A DNA stretch of 64,000 bases from Slackia heliotrinireducens DSM 20476 (lineage in GTDB: Bacteria; Actinomycetota; Coriobacteriia; Coriobacteriales; Eggerthellaceae), in assembly GCF_000023885.1 (NCBI RefSeq), contig NC_013165.1, forward strand, positions 2,666,001 through 2,730,000, written 5' to 3'. Shown here one piece after another: positions 34,920 to 43,995 of the stretch. The notes below the pieces were generated by a model. It searched no databases. It was not told the DNA's origin and was given only the letters and a program-made list of their open reading frames with translations. The first letter of the stretch is position 1, and each line of letters opens with the position of its first letter. Made by a program: the position numbers and the translations under genes.

Positions 34920-34940
34920 CTAAGGGAATCATTCCCTTAG
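34920..34940. promoter_or_regulatory. Perfect inverted repeat before the reductase operon
   Basis: CTAAGGGAA (34920-34928) and TTCCCTTAG (34932-34940) are separated by TCA. The site lies 37 bases before the first gene (34978). No T-run follows, so an operator for the adjacent TetR protein is more likely than a terminator, though a weak terminator for tetR is possible. Confidence 0.55.
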
Positions 34941-34977
34941 ATGTGTGCGCCCTGCGAAAGGAAGAAAGGAAAGCTCC

Positions 34978-36081
34978 ATGTTGTTCGAAGTCTACGGAGA
35001 AAACGCGGTATTCCAGTGGGTTGGATGGCTTCTTGTGTTCGTTGGTCTCATCGGCCTGAACGAATTCGCCCGCCGCAGCAAGATAGGCGGCATCATCATG
35101 TTTGTGGCCCTGCCTATTTGCATGACTATCTACTGCATCGCCGTAACGGCGGGTGCCGCCAGCGGTGCCACCTGGGCCGTCGACAACCCCACCGTACTGT
35201 TCCAAAACGGCTGGTTCCACTATGCCAAGGTGTATGCCGCACTCACCGGTTGCATCGGCTTCATGATCATCAAGTACCACTGGGGCAAGCTGGGCAAGGC
35301 CGAATGGTTTAAGGCGTTCCCCTTCGTAATCGTGGCTATCAATATCCTCATCGCTGTCATCTCCGACTTCGAAAGCTTCGCCCACTTCGTATCCGGCGAT
35401 TACTTCCTGCTCGACAACGGCAGCGCCGCTTGGATTACCAGCGAACACGCCACTCAGCTTACGGGCTGGCACAATCTGATTAACGGCATCGCCGGCATCA
35501 TCAACATCTTCTGCATGACCGGCTGGTGGGCCGTCTACAGCTCCAAGAAGAAGCAGCAAGACATGATTTGGGCTGATATGACCTGGGTCTTCATCATTGC
35601 TTACGACCTGTGGAACTTCTGCTACACCTACAACTGCCTGCCCAACCATGCATGGTACTGCGGCCTGGCCCTTCTGCTTGCCCCGACGGTTGCTAACGCG
35701 CTGTGGAACAAGGGCGGCTGGATTCAGAACCGTGCCAACACCCTGGCCATCTGGTGCATGTTCGCACAGGTATTCCCGCAGTTCCAGGACAGCTTCCCAG
35801 AGTACGGCCTGAACAGCCCCTTCGCTGTGAACAGCGTCCTTTCCACCCAGGCGAACACCATCGTGAGCGTCATCGCCCTGCTGGCGAACATCGCCGCCAT
35901 CGCCTACATCTTCTACCGCGCCAAGAAGCTCGGCGTGAACCCCTACAAGAAGGAAGTCTTCGTAGGCACCAAGGATTACGAGGCTGCCCGCGCCCGCATC
36001 GCCGACGGCGAATGCCCGGAGCATGAGATCGCCGATTACGAAGCCGCCCACAAGATTCTTGACGGCAACAAGGCCGCGTAG
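34978..36081 (+). CDS. DUF5692-family membrane protein
   Basis: A 367-residue integral membrane protein with about nine to ten hydrophobic segments and many Trp and Tyr residues at helix ends (WVGWLLVFVGLIGLNEFARRSK, WAVYSSKKKQQDMIWADMTWVFIIAYDLWNF). I recognise the pattern as the DUF5692 group, frequent in Eggerthellaceae and of unknown function. ATG 34978 follows AAAGGAAAG. It starts an operon with an FMN-binding lipoprotein, a Tat flavoprotein and a membrane protein, so it may transport substrate or pass electrons to them. The transport idea is inference. Confidence 0.75.
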   Translation: MLFEVYGENAVFQWVGWLLVFVGLIGLNEFARRSKIGGIIMFVALPICMTIYCIAVTAGAASGATWAVDNPTVLFQNGWFHYAKVYAALTGCIGFMIIKYHWGKLGKAEWFKAFPFVIVAINILIAVISDFESFAHFVSGDYFLLDNGSAAWITSEHATQLTGWHNLINGIAGIINIFCMTGWWAVYSSKKKQQDMIWADMTWVFIIAYDLWNFCYTYNCLPNHAWYCGLALLLAPTVANALWNKGGWIQNRANTLAIWCMFAQVFPQFQDSFPEYGLNSPFAVNSVLSTQANTIVSVIALLANIAAIAYIFYRAKKLGVNPYKKEVFVGTKDYEAARARIADGECPEHEIADYEAAHKILDGNKAA

Positions 36082-36101
36082 CCCGAACTTTCAACCCAAC
36101 A

Positions 36102-36129
36102 CCGCCCGGGCGTCGAACCGTCCGGGCGG
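36102..36129 (+). terminator. GC-rich hairpin between DUF5692 and FMN-binding genes
   Basis: CCGCCCGG (36102-36109) pairs with CCGGGCGG (36122-36129). No T-run follows, so it is more likely to tune relative expression in the operon than to end transcription fully. Confidence 0.45.
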
Positions 36130-36240
36130 GCACCTTCCCCATTCAGGACAGAATTAACGCCGGCAACGCAGGCCGCCTGCATCTGGCAACGCATGCCCAA
36201 AGCCATCGTTCGTCCGGCGTTCAAAGGAGATAGGAGAGCC

Positions 36241-36774
36241 ATGAACAAGACTTTGATTCGGTGGATGGCCGCTGCTGTATCGACAAGCCTCGTGCTTGCA
36301 GTGGGCCTCTGCGGTTGCGAAAACGGCTACGAAGGCACTGGCAGCAAGGACGCGGCCAGCGCTGAACAACTGGCAATGCACACCGACGATCCTTGGGATG
36401 CCCCAATCGAAAAGACCGCCGACCGCACAGAAAACGACCTGGTCGACGGCGTGTACATTGGCGTGGGCCATGGCGTGGACGGACTTGTCACCGTCACCAT
36501 CCAGGTGGAAGACAACGTCATCACCGTTCTGGAAACCGCCCAGGAGGGCGAAACCCAAAGCGTTGGCGGCTGGGAGGCCATCCGCAACGGCACATATGCC
36601 GAGATGATTGAAGCGGCCCAAGGCAGTGGCTTCGACTCGATTTCCGGCGCCACCTTCACATCGGCCGCCATTCGCGAGGCCGTCGACGATGCGCTGGCGC
36701 AGGCCGAAACCGGTGTTGTCGATCCGTCCAAAACGAGCATTCATGAAGCCGCTCAGGCAGATACGGAGGAATAG
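36241..36774 (+). CDS. FMN-binding lipoprotein
   Basis: A 177-residue exported protein. The N-terminal hydrophobic segment ends in LCGC, a plausible lipobox that would anchor it outside the membrane. The FMN_bind domain (about 60-155) contains DGVYIGVGHGVDGLVTVTIQVEDN and SISGATFTSAAIREAV. The SGATFT Thr is the site where FMN is covalently attached in this family. It ends two bases before the flavoprotein gene. It is the probable electron donor to that reductase, replacing the c-type haem domain of other fumarate-reductase-like enzymes. ATG 36241 follows AAAGGAGATAGGAG. Confidence 0.88.
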   Translation: MNKTLIRWMAAAVSTSLVLAVGLCGCENGYEGTGSKDAASAEQLAMHTDDPWDAPIEKTADRTENDLVDGVYIGVGHGVDGLVTVTIQVEDNVITVLETAQEGETQSVGGWEAIRNGTYAEMIEAAQGSGFDSISGATFTSAAIREAVDDALAQAETGVVDPSKTSIHEAAQADTEE

Positions 36775-36776
36775 CC

Positions 36777-38621
36777 ATGAGCCATGACATCGAAACAACC
36801 CACGCATCGGGTCTTTCTCGCCGTGGATTTTTGGCAGGTGCAGCCACAGCTGCAGCGGCGGCGGTAGCGGCCGCTGCAGCACCGGGACGCGCCTTCGCCG
36901 TGGAAGACGGCAAGGTCGGCGACTGGAGCGCCGACGGATCCGCCGAGCCCACACTGGCCCCGAGCAATACGGGCAATGCCAGCGGTCTTGACGGCACGTA
37001 CCGCGACCACGAAGCCGCAGGTTTTCCTGCGAACGACGACACGCCCATCCCTCCGCGTCCGGTGCCCGCATCCTGGGATTACGAATGCGACATCGTCGTC
37101 GTAGGCGCAGGCGGAGGTGGCCTGAACGCCGCAGCCCGCTGCGTCGAACTGGGAGCCGAGACCATCTGCGTCGAATCCAGCTCCATCATCGGCGGCAATG
37201 CCCAAAGCGCAGGCATGTGCGCCATTTTGGGCGGAAGCCGCCTGCAAGAAGAGAAGCGATTCGCGTTCCCCAGCTACCCCTTCGACGCCCGTGCGATGAC
37301 CGAATGGGCCATGGACGAGTATCATTTTTCGGCCGACCCCCAGCTCATCTACCGCATAGCGGACGCAGGCGGCAAGTGCATCGACTGGATGGCTGACTGC
37401 GGTGTGAAGTGGCGTTTGGGCGAAGTGCCCGTGTATGTGGCTCCCCTGGACAGCACGCTGGACCATCATGTCCTGAAGATGAAAGACGCCACCGATGCCA
37501 TGTACACCTTCGCCTCCGGACACGGATGCGAATTCAAATTTCAGTGTCCGGCAACCGCCTTGGTGCAGGACGAAGATGGCCGCATCGTCGGCATCACCGC
37601 CAACGAAGATTTCGAAAACGAGGTCTATATCCATGCGCGTCGTGCTGTCATCCTGACCGCAGGTGGATTCTGCAACAACAAGGCTTTGCTGGAAAAATAC
37701 ATCCCCACCGCTGCCATGGGCTGTGCCAGCAGCTACCTGCCCTTGGGCGAAAAGGGCGAATGCTTCCGCATGGGCCTCGGCGTAGGTGCCGACGTGAACG
37801 GATTCAACAGCTCCGCCAGCTTCGACGGCGGCGTTGACTGGGCAGCCGAAGGCGGGCAATGGGCGCGATTCCTCTACGACGGCATGACGCAGCTTTCTCG
37901 CCAGCCGTTCTTCACCATCGACCGCACCGGCCAACGCATCCGCTACATGGACAGCCGTATCGGCGAAGGCGGCGCAGCGGCCATCTACGCCCTCGGTGAT
38001 TTGGCAACCGCCCAGATGGCCGTGCCGGGGCACCGCAGCTACATCGTCTTCGACAGCCATTATGAGGAATACCTGGCCGATTTCGGACAGGAACACTGCC
38101 GCAAACTCATCACACCGGACCTGGAGCAAATCGACAAGGTCCCCGAGCATTACCGCGACTGGCACCACGGTGTCGAGGACGCCATCGAGGCCGACGTCCT
38201 CAAGAAACGCGACAGCTTGGAGGAGCTCGAAGCCGATCTCGGATTCGAACCCGGCATTCTAACCGACGCCGTCGCACATTGGAACGAATGCTGCGAGAAG
38301 GGTGAGGACGATTTCATGTATCCCATGCCACCGAATTGGCTGCACCCCATCCAAGACCCGCCGTTCTATGGATGCCGCATCGGCGGAAACCTGTACGGCA
38401 CCAAGTGCGGCCTGGCCATAAACGATCACATGCAGGTCCTCAGCACCACCGGGCGCGTCATCCCCGGCCTCTATGCAGGTTGGCATACGGCGGGCGGCGC
38501 CGTCGGCGAGAACAGCTACGTGGGCGACGTCATCCTTGGCAGCCTGCTTGGCGACGTAAGCCTGGCGTTCTGCGGCGGCTACCTGTGCGGAACGTTTGCC
38601 AACGACGTTGAAGAATACTAG
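36777..38621 (+). CDS. Tat-exported FAD-dependent reductase, fumarate-reductase-like
   Basis: A 614-residue flavoprotein of the FAD_binding_2 family, which reduces activated C=C bonds of compounds such as fumarate, urocanate or cinnamates. A twin-arginine signal LSRRGFLAG with an Ala-rich core starts it. The FAD fold CDIVVVGAGGGGLNAAARC begins near residue 104, with SSIIGGNAQSAG for the flavin. The C-terminal FAD region GLYAGWHTAGGAVGENSYVGD is intact. It has no CxxCH haem motif. Electrons probably come from the FMN-binding lipoprotein encoded two bases upstream. The substrate cannot be read from sequence. Confidence 0.9.
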   Translation: MSHDIETTHASGLSRRGFLAGAATAAAAAVAAAAAPGRAFAVEDGKVGDWSADGSAEPTLAPSNTGNASGLDGTYRDHEAAGFPANDDTPIPPRPVPASWDYECDIVVVGAGGGGLNAAARCVELGAETICVESSSIIGGNAQSAGMCAILGGSRLQEEKRFAFPSYPFDARAMTEWAMDEYHFSADPQLIYRIADAGGKCIDWMADCGVKWRLGEVPVYVAPLDSTLDHHVLKMKDATDAMYTFASGHGCEFKFQCPATALVQDEDGRIVGITANEDFENEVYIHARRAVILTAGGFCNNKALLEKYIPTAAMGCASSYLPLGEKGECFRMGLGVGADVNGFNSSASFDGGVDWAAEGGQWARFLYDGMTQLSRQPFFTIDRTGQRIRYMDSRIGEGGAAAIYALGDLATAQMAVPGHRSYIVFDSHYEEYLADFGQEHCRKLITPDLEQIDKVPEHYRDWHHGVEDAIEADVLKKRDSLEELEADLGFEPGILTDAVAHWNECCEKGEDDFMYPMPPNWLHPIQDPPFYGCRIGGNLYGTKCGLAINDHMQVLSTTGRVIPGLYAGWHTAGGAVGENSYVGDVILGSLLGDVSLAFCGGYLCGTFANDVEEY

Positions 38622-38645
38622 GCAAGGCGCAGATAGGAGTTAGCA

Positions 38646-39368
38646 ATGGGAACCGAATTGAAGAAGTCTGCGCCGGCGTTTCTGACGCTGTTCGCAAGCG
38701 CGTTGATCATCGCACTGCTGGGCCGCATCGGCTCGAAGGTGCTGGACGTGACGGGGGCATTGGGATACAACTACCGAGCCGCTACCGCGCCGTATCTGAC
38801 AGACGGTCTGACCACGCTGGACAAGCTGCCATTCACGATGACCGGCGGCACGCTTGTGGGATTCATCTTCGCCGGCGGCTTGGCCCTGTGTCTGGCCACC
38901 GCTACCGTGCTGCTTTTCGCCCATCTGTACCCCCAAAAGGGTCAGGGCGGCATTGGGGCAGCGCTGGTCTGGGGTTTTGCCTCTGCTATCGTGGCTTTCG
39001 TATGCCTGTTCATCATAGTGTTGGGGCTGTACTCCGAAGTGTTGCTGTCCCAGATGACCAAGGGCGGCGGCGGATCGCTGGGGCTTACCCTCGGCATGCT
39101 GGTGCTCGCCGTGGGCACTCTTACGGCAGCGGCCAGCCTGGTGTTGCGCGGCGCCCTCGTGAAAGGCGCCGAGTCTTCGCGCCCAACCTTCGTATGGGTT
39201 ATCGCGACGCTGGCAGTTTGCGGTGCCGCGGTATGTGCGCTCGTCTGCATATGCTTCAGCGCCATCAACGCCAATCCCGCCAGCCCTGCCGCCATCGCCG
39301 GCTCCTTGGGCGCGGCGTGCATCTGCAACCTGGTCATGGCTTTCGCGGGAGTGAGGCTTGGCAAGTAG
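38646..39368 (+). CDS. Integral membrane protein of unknown function
   Basis: A 240-residue protein with about five to six hydrophobic segments rich in Ala, Gly and Leu. I recognise no family motif. The short N-terminus MGTELKKSAP is cytoplasmic by the positive-inside rule. It starts 24 bases after the flavoprotein stop, with a TAGGAG ribosome-binding site, and is followed by a strong terminator, so it is the last gene of the reductase operon. It could feed electrons from the quinone pool to the FMN lipoprotein, but no haem ligands stand out. Confidence 0.7.
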   Translation: MGTELKKSAPAFLTLFASALIIALLGRIGSKVLDVTGALGYNYRAATAPYLTDGLTTLDKLPFTMTGGTLVGFIFAGGLALCLATATVLLFAHLYPQKGQGGIGAALVWGFASAIVAFVCLFIIVLGLYSEVLLSQMTKGGGGSLGLTLGMLVLAVGTLTAAASLVLRGALVKGAESSRPTFVWVIATLAVCGAAVCALVCICFSAINANPASPAAIAGSLGAACICNLVMAFAGVRLGK

Positions 39369-39392
39369 CCGCATGGACATTCAATCTGATCG

Positions 39393-39418
39393 ACGGGGGC
39401 CTTCGGGCCCCCGTTTTT
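39393..39418 (+). terminator. Rho-independent terminator of the reductase operon
   Basis: ACGGGGGCC (39393-39401) and GGCCCCCGT (39406-39414) close a TTCG loop and run into TTTTT. Confidence 0.92.
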
Positions 39419-39542
39419 GTCGTGAACATCGTTTTCGATTCGGCTCCCTCGCCCCGCTCCCGCCGTCCGATGAGGTCTTGTATTAGAACTTATGTTCGTA
39501 TATTATAAAGAATGCTTTTCCCTTCTCGTAGAGAGGTCCGTT

Positions 39543-40862
39543 ATGCAGGAAAGCCTGTTTCAAGAAGACATACCCGAACCTTTGGCGGCTAGACTACGCC
39601 CTTTGTCCCTAGATGAATACGCAGGGCAGAAGCATCTTGTGGGCGAAGGCAAGGTGCTTCGCAAGCTCATCGAGGCGGATCAGGTGTCCTCAATGATTTT
39701 CTGGGGGCCTCCCGGCGTCGGGAAAACCACCTTGGCCCAGATCATCGCGCACCAAACAAACGCGAAGTTCGTGAACTTCTCTGCAGTGACCAGCGGCATC
39801 AAGGAAATTCGACAGGTCATGAAACAGGCGGAGAACAACCGTTCCCTTGGCGAGAAAACCATCCTGTTCGTGGACGAAATCCACCGCTTCAACAAGGCAC
39901 AGCAGGATGCGTTCCTCCCCTTTGTCGAAAAAGGCACCATCATCCTTATAGGAGCCACCACGGAAAACCCGTCTTTCGAGGTCAATGGAGCATTGTTGTC
40001 GCGATGCAAGGTGTTCGTGCTCAAAGCGCTGGAAACGGCGGATTTGGCGGAACTGCTCGACCGGGCCATACACGACCCTCGGGGCTTCGGCGACCAGCAG
40101 GTTGATGTTTCCGACGAGCTGCTTGAAGCCATTGCGACCTTCGCAAACGGAGACGCCCGTACGGCGCTTTCCACGTTGGAGATGGTTGTTCTGAACGGCG
40201 ATGTAGATGACGAAGGCGTCATTCACGTTACCGAGGAAACCGTCGAGCAATGTACCGAGCGCAAATCGCTGCTGTACGACAAACACGGCGAAGAGCATTA
40301 CAACATCATTTCCGCACTTCACAAGTCCATGCGCAACTCCGACCCCGATGCAGCGGTGTACTGGCTTGCCCGTATGTTGGAAGCCGGTGAAGACCCGCTG
40401 TACGTTGCCCGTCGAATAACCCGATTCGCAGCCGAAGACATCGGCATGGCCGACACCCACGCATTGGAAATCGCAATCGCAGCCTACCAGGCATGCCATT
40501 TCATCGGCATGCCTGAATGCACGGTGCATCTGACCGAAGCCGTGGTTTACATGTCCATGGCACCGAAATCGAATTCACTATACGTCGCTTATGGACGTGC
40601 GGCGAAAGACGCTCAGAAAGACCTGGCAGAACCAGTGCCTTTGGTCATTCGCAATGCCCCCACCCGCCTCATGAAGGAACTGGGGTTCGGCAAAGGCTAC
40701 GAATACGCGCATGACGCGAAAGACAAGCTTACCACGATGCAATGTCTGCCTGATCGGCTGGTCGGCCGCGAGTACTACTCCCCCACCCAACAGGGAAACG
40801 AGTCGAAATACGCTGCGCGCCTGTCTGAAATCAAAAAATGGAAGGCCGATCACGGGGCATAG
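39543..40862 (+). CDS. rarA: Replication-associated recombination protein A (RarA/MgsA ATPase)
   Basis: A 439-residue AAA+ ATPase acting at stalled replication forks. Walker A is GPPGVGKTT (about residue 60), Walker B is ILFVDEIHRFNKAQQDAFLP, sensor 1 is LIGATTENPSFEVN, and the arginine finger lies in LLSRCKVF. The C-terminal MgsA domain contains HYNIISALHKSMRNSDPDAAVYWLARMLEAGEDP-type sequence and RFAAEDIG. ATG 39543 follows GAGAGG; an upstream in-frame ATG at 39492 lacks support. It is transcribed alone. Confidence 0.95.
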   Translation: MQESLFQEDIPEPLAARLRPLSLDEYAGQKHLVGEGKVLRKLIEADQVSSMIFWGPPGVGKTTLAQIIAHQTNAKFVNFSAVTSGIKEIRQVMKQAENNRSLGEKTILFVDEIHRFNKAQQDAFLPFVEKGTIILIGATTENPSFEVNGALLSRCKVFVLKALETADLAELLDRAIHDPRGFGDQQVDVSDELLEAIATFANGDARTALSTLEMVVLNGDVDDEGVIHVTEETVEQCTERKSLLYDKHGEEHYNIISALHKSMRNSDPDAAVYWLARMLEAGEDPLYVARRITRFAAEDIGMADTHALEIAIAAYQACHFIGMPECTVHLTEAVVYMSMAPKSNSLYVAYGRAAKDAQKDLAEPVPLVIRNAPTRLMKELGFGKGYEYAHDAKDKLTTMQCLPDRLVGREYYSPTQQGNESKYAARLSEIKKWKADHGA

Positions 40863-41114
40863 CGCATTCCTAACCTGAAATACAAACAACATTTCTGCAA
40901 AAAAGGACGAGGAATCCCTCCCGCAGCCCGATCAGACACGCTTCTGGACATCGTTTTGCAACGCCAGTCAGACGTCAAGCAGCAGCACGTCGACAAAACC
41001 TACCATTTTTGTATATTTTAACGTTCTCGAAATATCGTCCTGCTATCATAACGAAATCGTTCTTAGGGATTAGACGCCGCCATGCTGGCACGACTTAAAG
41101 ACAGGAGAGTAGCG

Positions 41115-41726
41115 ATGTATTTAGTATGCCTGGACCTCGAAGGTGTTTTGGTTCCCGAAATCTGGATTGAGTTTTCAAAAGCCTCAGGCATACCCGAGCT
41201 TTCCCGCACCACTCGTGACGAACCCGACTACGACAAACTCATGACTTGGCGCCTCGGCGTCTTGAGGGAGCATGGACTGGGCCTTAAGGAGATTCAGGAG
41301 GTCATCTCAACCATCGACCCCATGCCTGGCGCAAAGGAATTCCTCGATGAGCTGCGTTCGTTTGCCCAGGTTGTCATCATCAGCGACACGTTCCAGCAAT
41401 TCGCCATGCCCCTGATGCGAAAGCTTGGCTACCCCACCATCTTCTGCAATTCCCTGGAGGTCGGCGAAGACGGGGCGATTACGGGCTACCACATGCGCGT
41501 CGGAAACTCCAAGCTGACAACCGTAAACTGCCTCCACGATATGGGCTTCGAGACCATTGCCAGCGGCGATTCCTTCAATGACCTGGCAATGATCAAGAAC
41601 TCGAAGGCTGGCTTCTTGTTCCGTTCAACCGAGTCCATCAAGGCCGATCATCCCGAGGTGCCGGCATACGAGGACTATGATGAGCTGCTGGCCGCCATCA
41701 AGGAGGCTGCTGCTACGCTGGAATAA
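41115..41726 (+). CDS. thrH: Bifunctional phosphoserine phosphatase/homoserine phosphotransferase ThrH
   Basis: A 203-residue HAD-family phosphatase. Motif I is CLDLEGVLVPE, where DLE replaces the usual DxD, a ThrH feature. The remaining motifs are VVIISDTFQQFA (motif II), SKLTTVNCLHDMGF (motif III Lys region) and ASGDSFNDLAMIK (motif IV). ThrH can dephosphorylate phosphoserine and transfer the phosphate to homoserine. ATG 41115 follows AGGAGAG; an in-frame ATG at 41082 is less likely. It ends at a very strong terminator. Confidence 0.92.
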   Translation: MYLVCLDLEGVLVPEIWIEFSKASGIPELSRTTRDEPDYDKLMTWRLGVLREHGLGLKEIQEVISTIDPMPGAKEFLDELRSFAQVVIISDTFQQFAMPLMRKLGYPTIFCNSLEVGEDGAITGYHMRVGNSKLTTVNCLHDMGFETIASGDSFNDLAMIKNSKAGFLFRSTESIKADHPEVPAYEDYDELLAAIKEAAATLE

Positions 41727-41756
41727 GTGCTTGCCGCTTACTTAGCATTCTTCTTT

Positions 41757-41795
41757 AGCCGGGGCCGCAGACAATTCTGCGGCCCCGGCTGTTTT
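41757..41795 (+). terminator. Rho-independent terminator after thrH
   Basis: A perfect 15-bp stem (41757-41771 with 41776-41790) closes a CAAT loop and is followed by GTTTT. Confidence 0.92.
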
Positions 41796-41999
41796 AAAAG
41801 GGCAATCAATCTGAACCATTTAGTTTCAGATTTCTCGTACATTTGTTTGTATTTCATGCTATACTAACGCCATTCAAAGGCTGGGTACACCGCCGACTCA
41901 CCACCGTAGCCGGTTCCCGCATCCCTAATCGGGCGCTTCGTCCCGTGACACCCTCTCATAAAGGAATAGGGCTATTGCCCGCAAGAGATTGGAGTTTGC

Positions 42000-42971
42000 A
42001 TGACGAACCCTAGCAACACTGCGCACGAAAACACCTGTAAGCCCAGAACCGATCGGATTGATCCGCTATTCAATGATGTCTTCATCCGCCTATTCGGTAA
42101 AGAAGAATCTCGAACCGTTACGAAAAGCCTGGTAAATGCGATTCTGCGCGCGGCAGAGATCGAAGAAATCGGCGACATCGACAGCATCTCGGCAGAGCAT
42201 ACCTCTTTCGGCGGGTCAATTAATTGTCGTTCCTCCCGTTTCGACGTACGCATCGTTTCTGAAAACCGACACATCGATTTGGAAGCAGAGCGCCACGAAA
42301 ACGAAGTCGACAATCGCTCGCTTCTATACGCCTCACGCCTGCTTGATGAAGCGATGCCTAAAGGTCGCATCGACTTTATGAAGTTTCCCCAGGTCATTAT
42401 CATTACTTTATACGATGCGGATCCCATTGTGCCCGACGAAGATGCATTCATCAGCGTTTCTCGGCTCAAACGTAAAGTTGGAGAACATGAATACGACGTT
42501 ACAGATCGCATGCTCTTCGTGCTTGTGGAACTTCGTAAATTCCGCGCACGCTATAATCAGCTCACAGACAAAGTGCTCGAAGACGAGCTGCTGTCGTGGC
42601 TATACCTGCTAACAGAAGGCTACCGCGACGAACGCGAGAGCGAGGCCATCATGGAGAAATTCCCTACCATCGAGGAATTTGCAGAACTCTACGGATTCGC
42701 CTTGGGGGATCCAAAACTTAAGCAAGCATACGACGATTACGAATCGGCCTTCATTATGGAAAGTAGCCGTAAGGCTTACCACATCAGAAAAGAACGCGAA
42801 GCGAGAGAAGATGGGTATAAGGCCGGCGTGCAGCAGGGACTTGAGCAGGGCATGCAAAACGCTCTTGTCTCCCTTGTCCGTGATGGGATCATTCCGAATT
42901 CCGAAGCAGCAAAGCGACTAAACATGAGTTTGGATGAATTCAATGCGATTCTAGCCAACGACGAGTCGTAA
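42000..42971 (+). CDS. Rpn family / PD-(D/E)XK nuclease-type protein
   Basis: A 323-residue protein of the transposase-derived Rpn group (PF12784-like). The N-terminus has RIDPLFNDVFIRLFG, a signature of the family. A PD-(D/E)XK-type core follows, with SSRFDVRIVSENRHIDLEAER giving the acidic residues, then RSLLYASRLLDEA. The C-terminus is helical and charged with QQGLEQGMQNA repeats. Such proteins promote recombination or cleave DNA. Base composition is lower in GC than neighbours, suggesting acquisition. Start ATG 42000 follows GGAG. It is monocistronic with a long, possibly structured leader (41877-41999). Confidence 0.8.
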   Translation: MTNPSNTAHENTCKPRTDRIDPLFNDVFIRLFGKEESRTVTKSLVNAILRAAEIEEIGDIDSISAEHTSFGGSINCRSSRFDVRIVSENRHIDLEAERHENEVDNRSLLYASRLLDEAMPKGRIDFMKFPQVIIITLYDADPIVPDEDAFISVSRLKRKVGEHEYDVTDRMLFVLVELRKFRARYNQLTDKVLEDELLSWLYLLTEGYRDERESEAIMEKFPTIEEFAELYGFALGDPKLKQAYDDYESAFIMESSRKAYHIRKEREAREDGYKAGVQQGLEQGMQNALVSLVRDGIIPNSEAAKRLNMSLDEFNAILANDES

Positions 42972-43215
42972 ACACGGACGATTTTTGTCAGCAGCCGCTG
43001 CTTTGAGCAATCCCGCAAAATGTGCAGCTCAAAACCCAATCGGCAAAGCTCCTCATCCCGAATAGCGGTCCTACCGAACGCCGCCATCAGATACGGAATC
43101 CGGCGAAAGAGACGAACCCGTTCGCCTTGATTGGCGGAGGGTTAAGTCGCTGTACCTTGATAACTCAATAGCTTGGCCACCACCGAACATTTAGGACCGC
43201 AATCCTGTTGGTTGG

Positions 43216-43995
43216 CTACTCATCTTCAAGGAGAATCTGCCCAGATATTGGATCATAAACGCCAGGCTTCAGCCCGTAGAGGTCGTCTATGACTTCAGGC
43301 ACAAAAATCTCTTCAGGTGCGCCAGCAGCTACGATGCCGTCGCCCTTCGCGCACAGCACGAAATCGCTTACCTTTCGGGCAAGGGGCAGCTCATGCAGCG
43401 ACATGATTACACCGACCTCTCGTGCTGATACAAGCCGGCGTAAAACGTTGAGCAGATCAATCTGATAGCGAATGTCCAAGTAATTTGTAGGCTCATCCAA
43501 TACGATGGTCTGCGGGCGTTGGCAGATGGCACGCGCCAGCAGAATACGCTGGCGCTGCCCATCGCTGATTTGCATGAAATCCCTGTCGCGAAGATCCCAA
43601 ACATGAACCATTTCCATGGATTCGCGCACGATTCGACGGTCCTCATCGGTTAGGATTCCCAAGCGTCCCGTATAAGGATACCGACCCGTTTCAACAATGT
43701 CGGCACACGTCAGAAGCTCAGTTCTCAACCGTTCGGTCAGCAAAACGGAAAACTGCAGCGACCGTTCATGGGGAGTCAGTTCACTCAGCGGCTTACCGGA
43801 AAGATACACGGCGCCGCCCAAAGGCTCCAAATAGCCCGTTACGGTTTTCAGAATAGTTGACTTTCCGGCGCCGTTCGGACCGATCAGCGTGACAATGCGA
43901 CCAGGCAGAACGTCGATATTTACGTCTTTGATCAGCGGTTTCCCGTCATAACCGACAATCAGGCCTTCTGTACGCAAGCAGGGCATGATGTCCAT
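43216..43995 (-). CDS. ABC transporter ATP-binding protein, BtuD/FecE type
   Basis: A 259-residue ATPase of a type II metal-chelate importer. Walker A is GPNGAGKST, the signature is ISDGQRQRILLARAI (ISDGQ in place of LSGGQ), Walker B is TIVLDEPTNYLD, and the switch His is in MSLHELPLA. Its ATG overlaps the stop codon of the permease gene (TAATG), so translation is coupled. It is the last gene of the riboswitch-linked operon, which points to cobalamin or another corrinoid as the substrate; iron-siderophore import is the main alternative. Confidence 0.88.
   Translation of the reverse strand: MDIMPCLRTEGLIVGYDGKPLIKDVNIDVLPGRIVTLIGPNGAGKSTILKTVTGYLEPLGGAVYLSGKPLSELTPHERSLQFSVLLTERLRTELLTCADIVETGRYPYTGRLGILTDEDRRIVRESMEMVHVWDLRDRDFMQISDGQRQRILLARAICQRPQTIVLDEPTNYLDIRYQIDLLNVLRRLVSAREVGVIMSLHELPLARKVSDFVLCAKGDGIVAAGAPEEIFVPEVIDDLYGLKPGVYDPISGQILLEDE

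Noticed and set aside
34920-34940. Rho-independent terminator of the tetR gene
   Set aside because: The stem is only 9 bp with a three-base loop and is AT-rich. No T-run follows on the plus strand.
34153-36051. A 632-codon minus-strand frame opposite tetR and the DUF5692 gene
   Set aside because: It covers two clear plus-strand genes and the promoter between them. No start signal or domain is seen.
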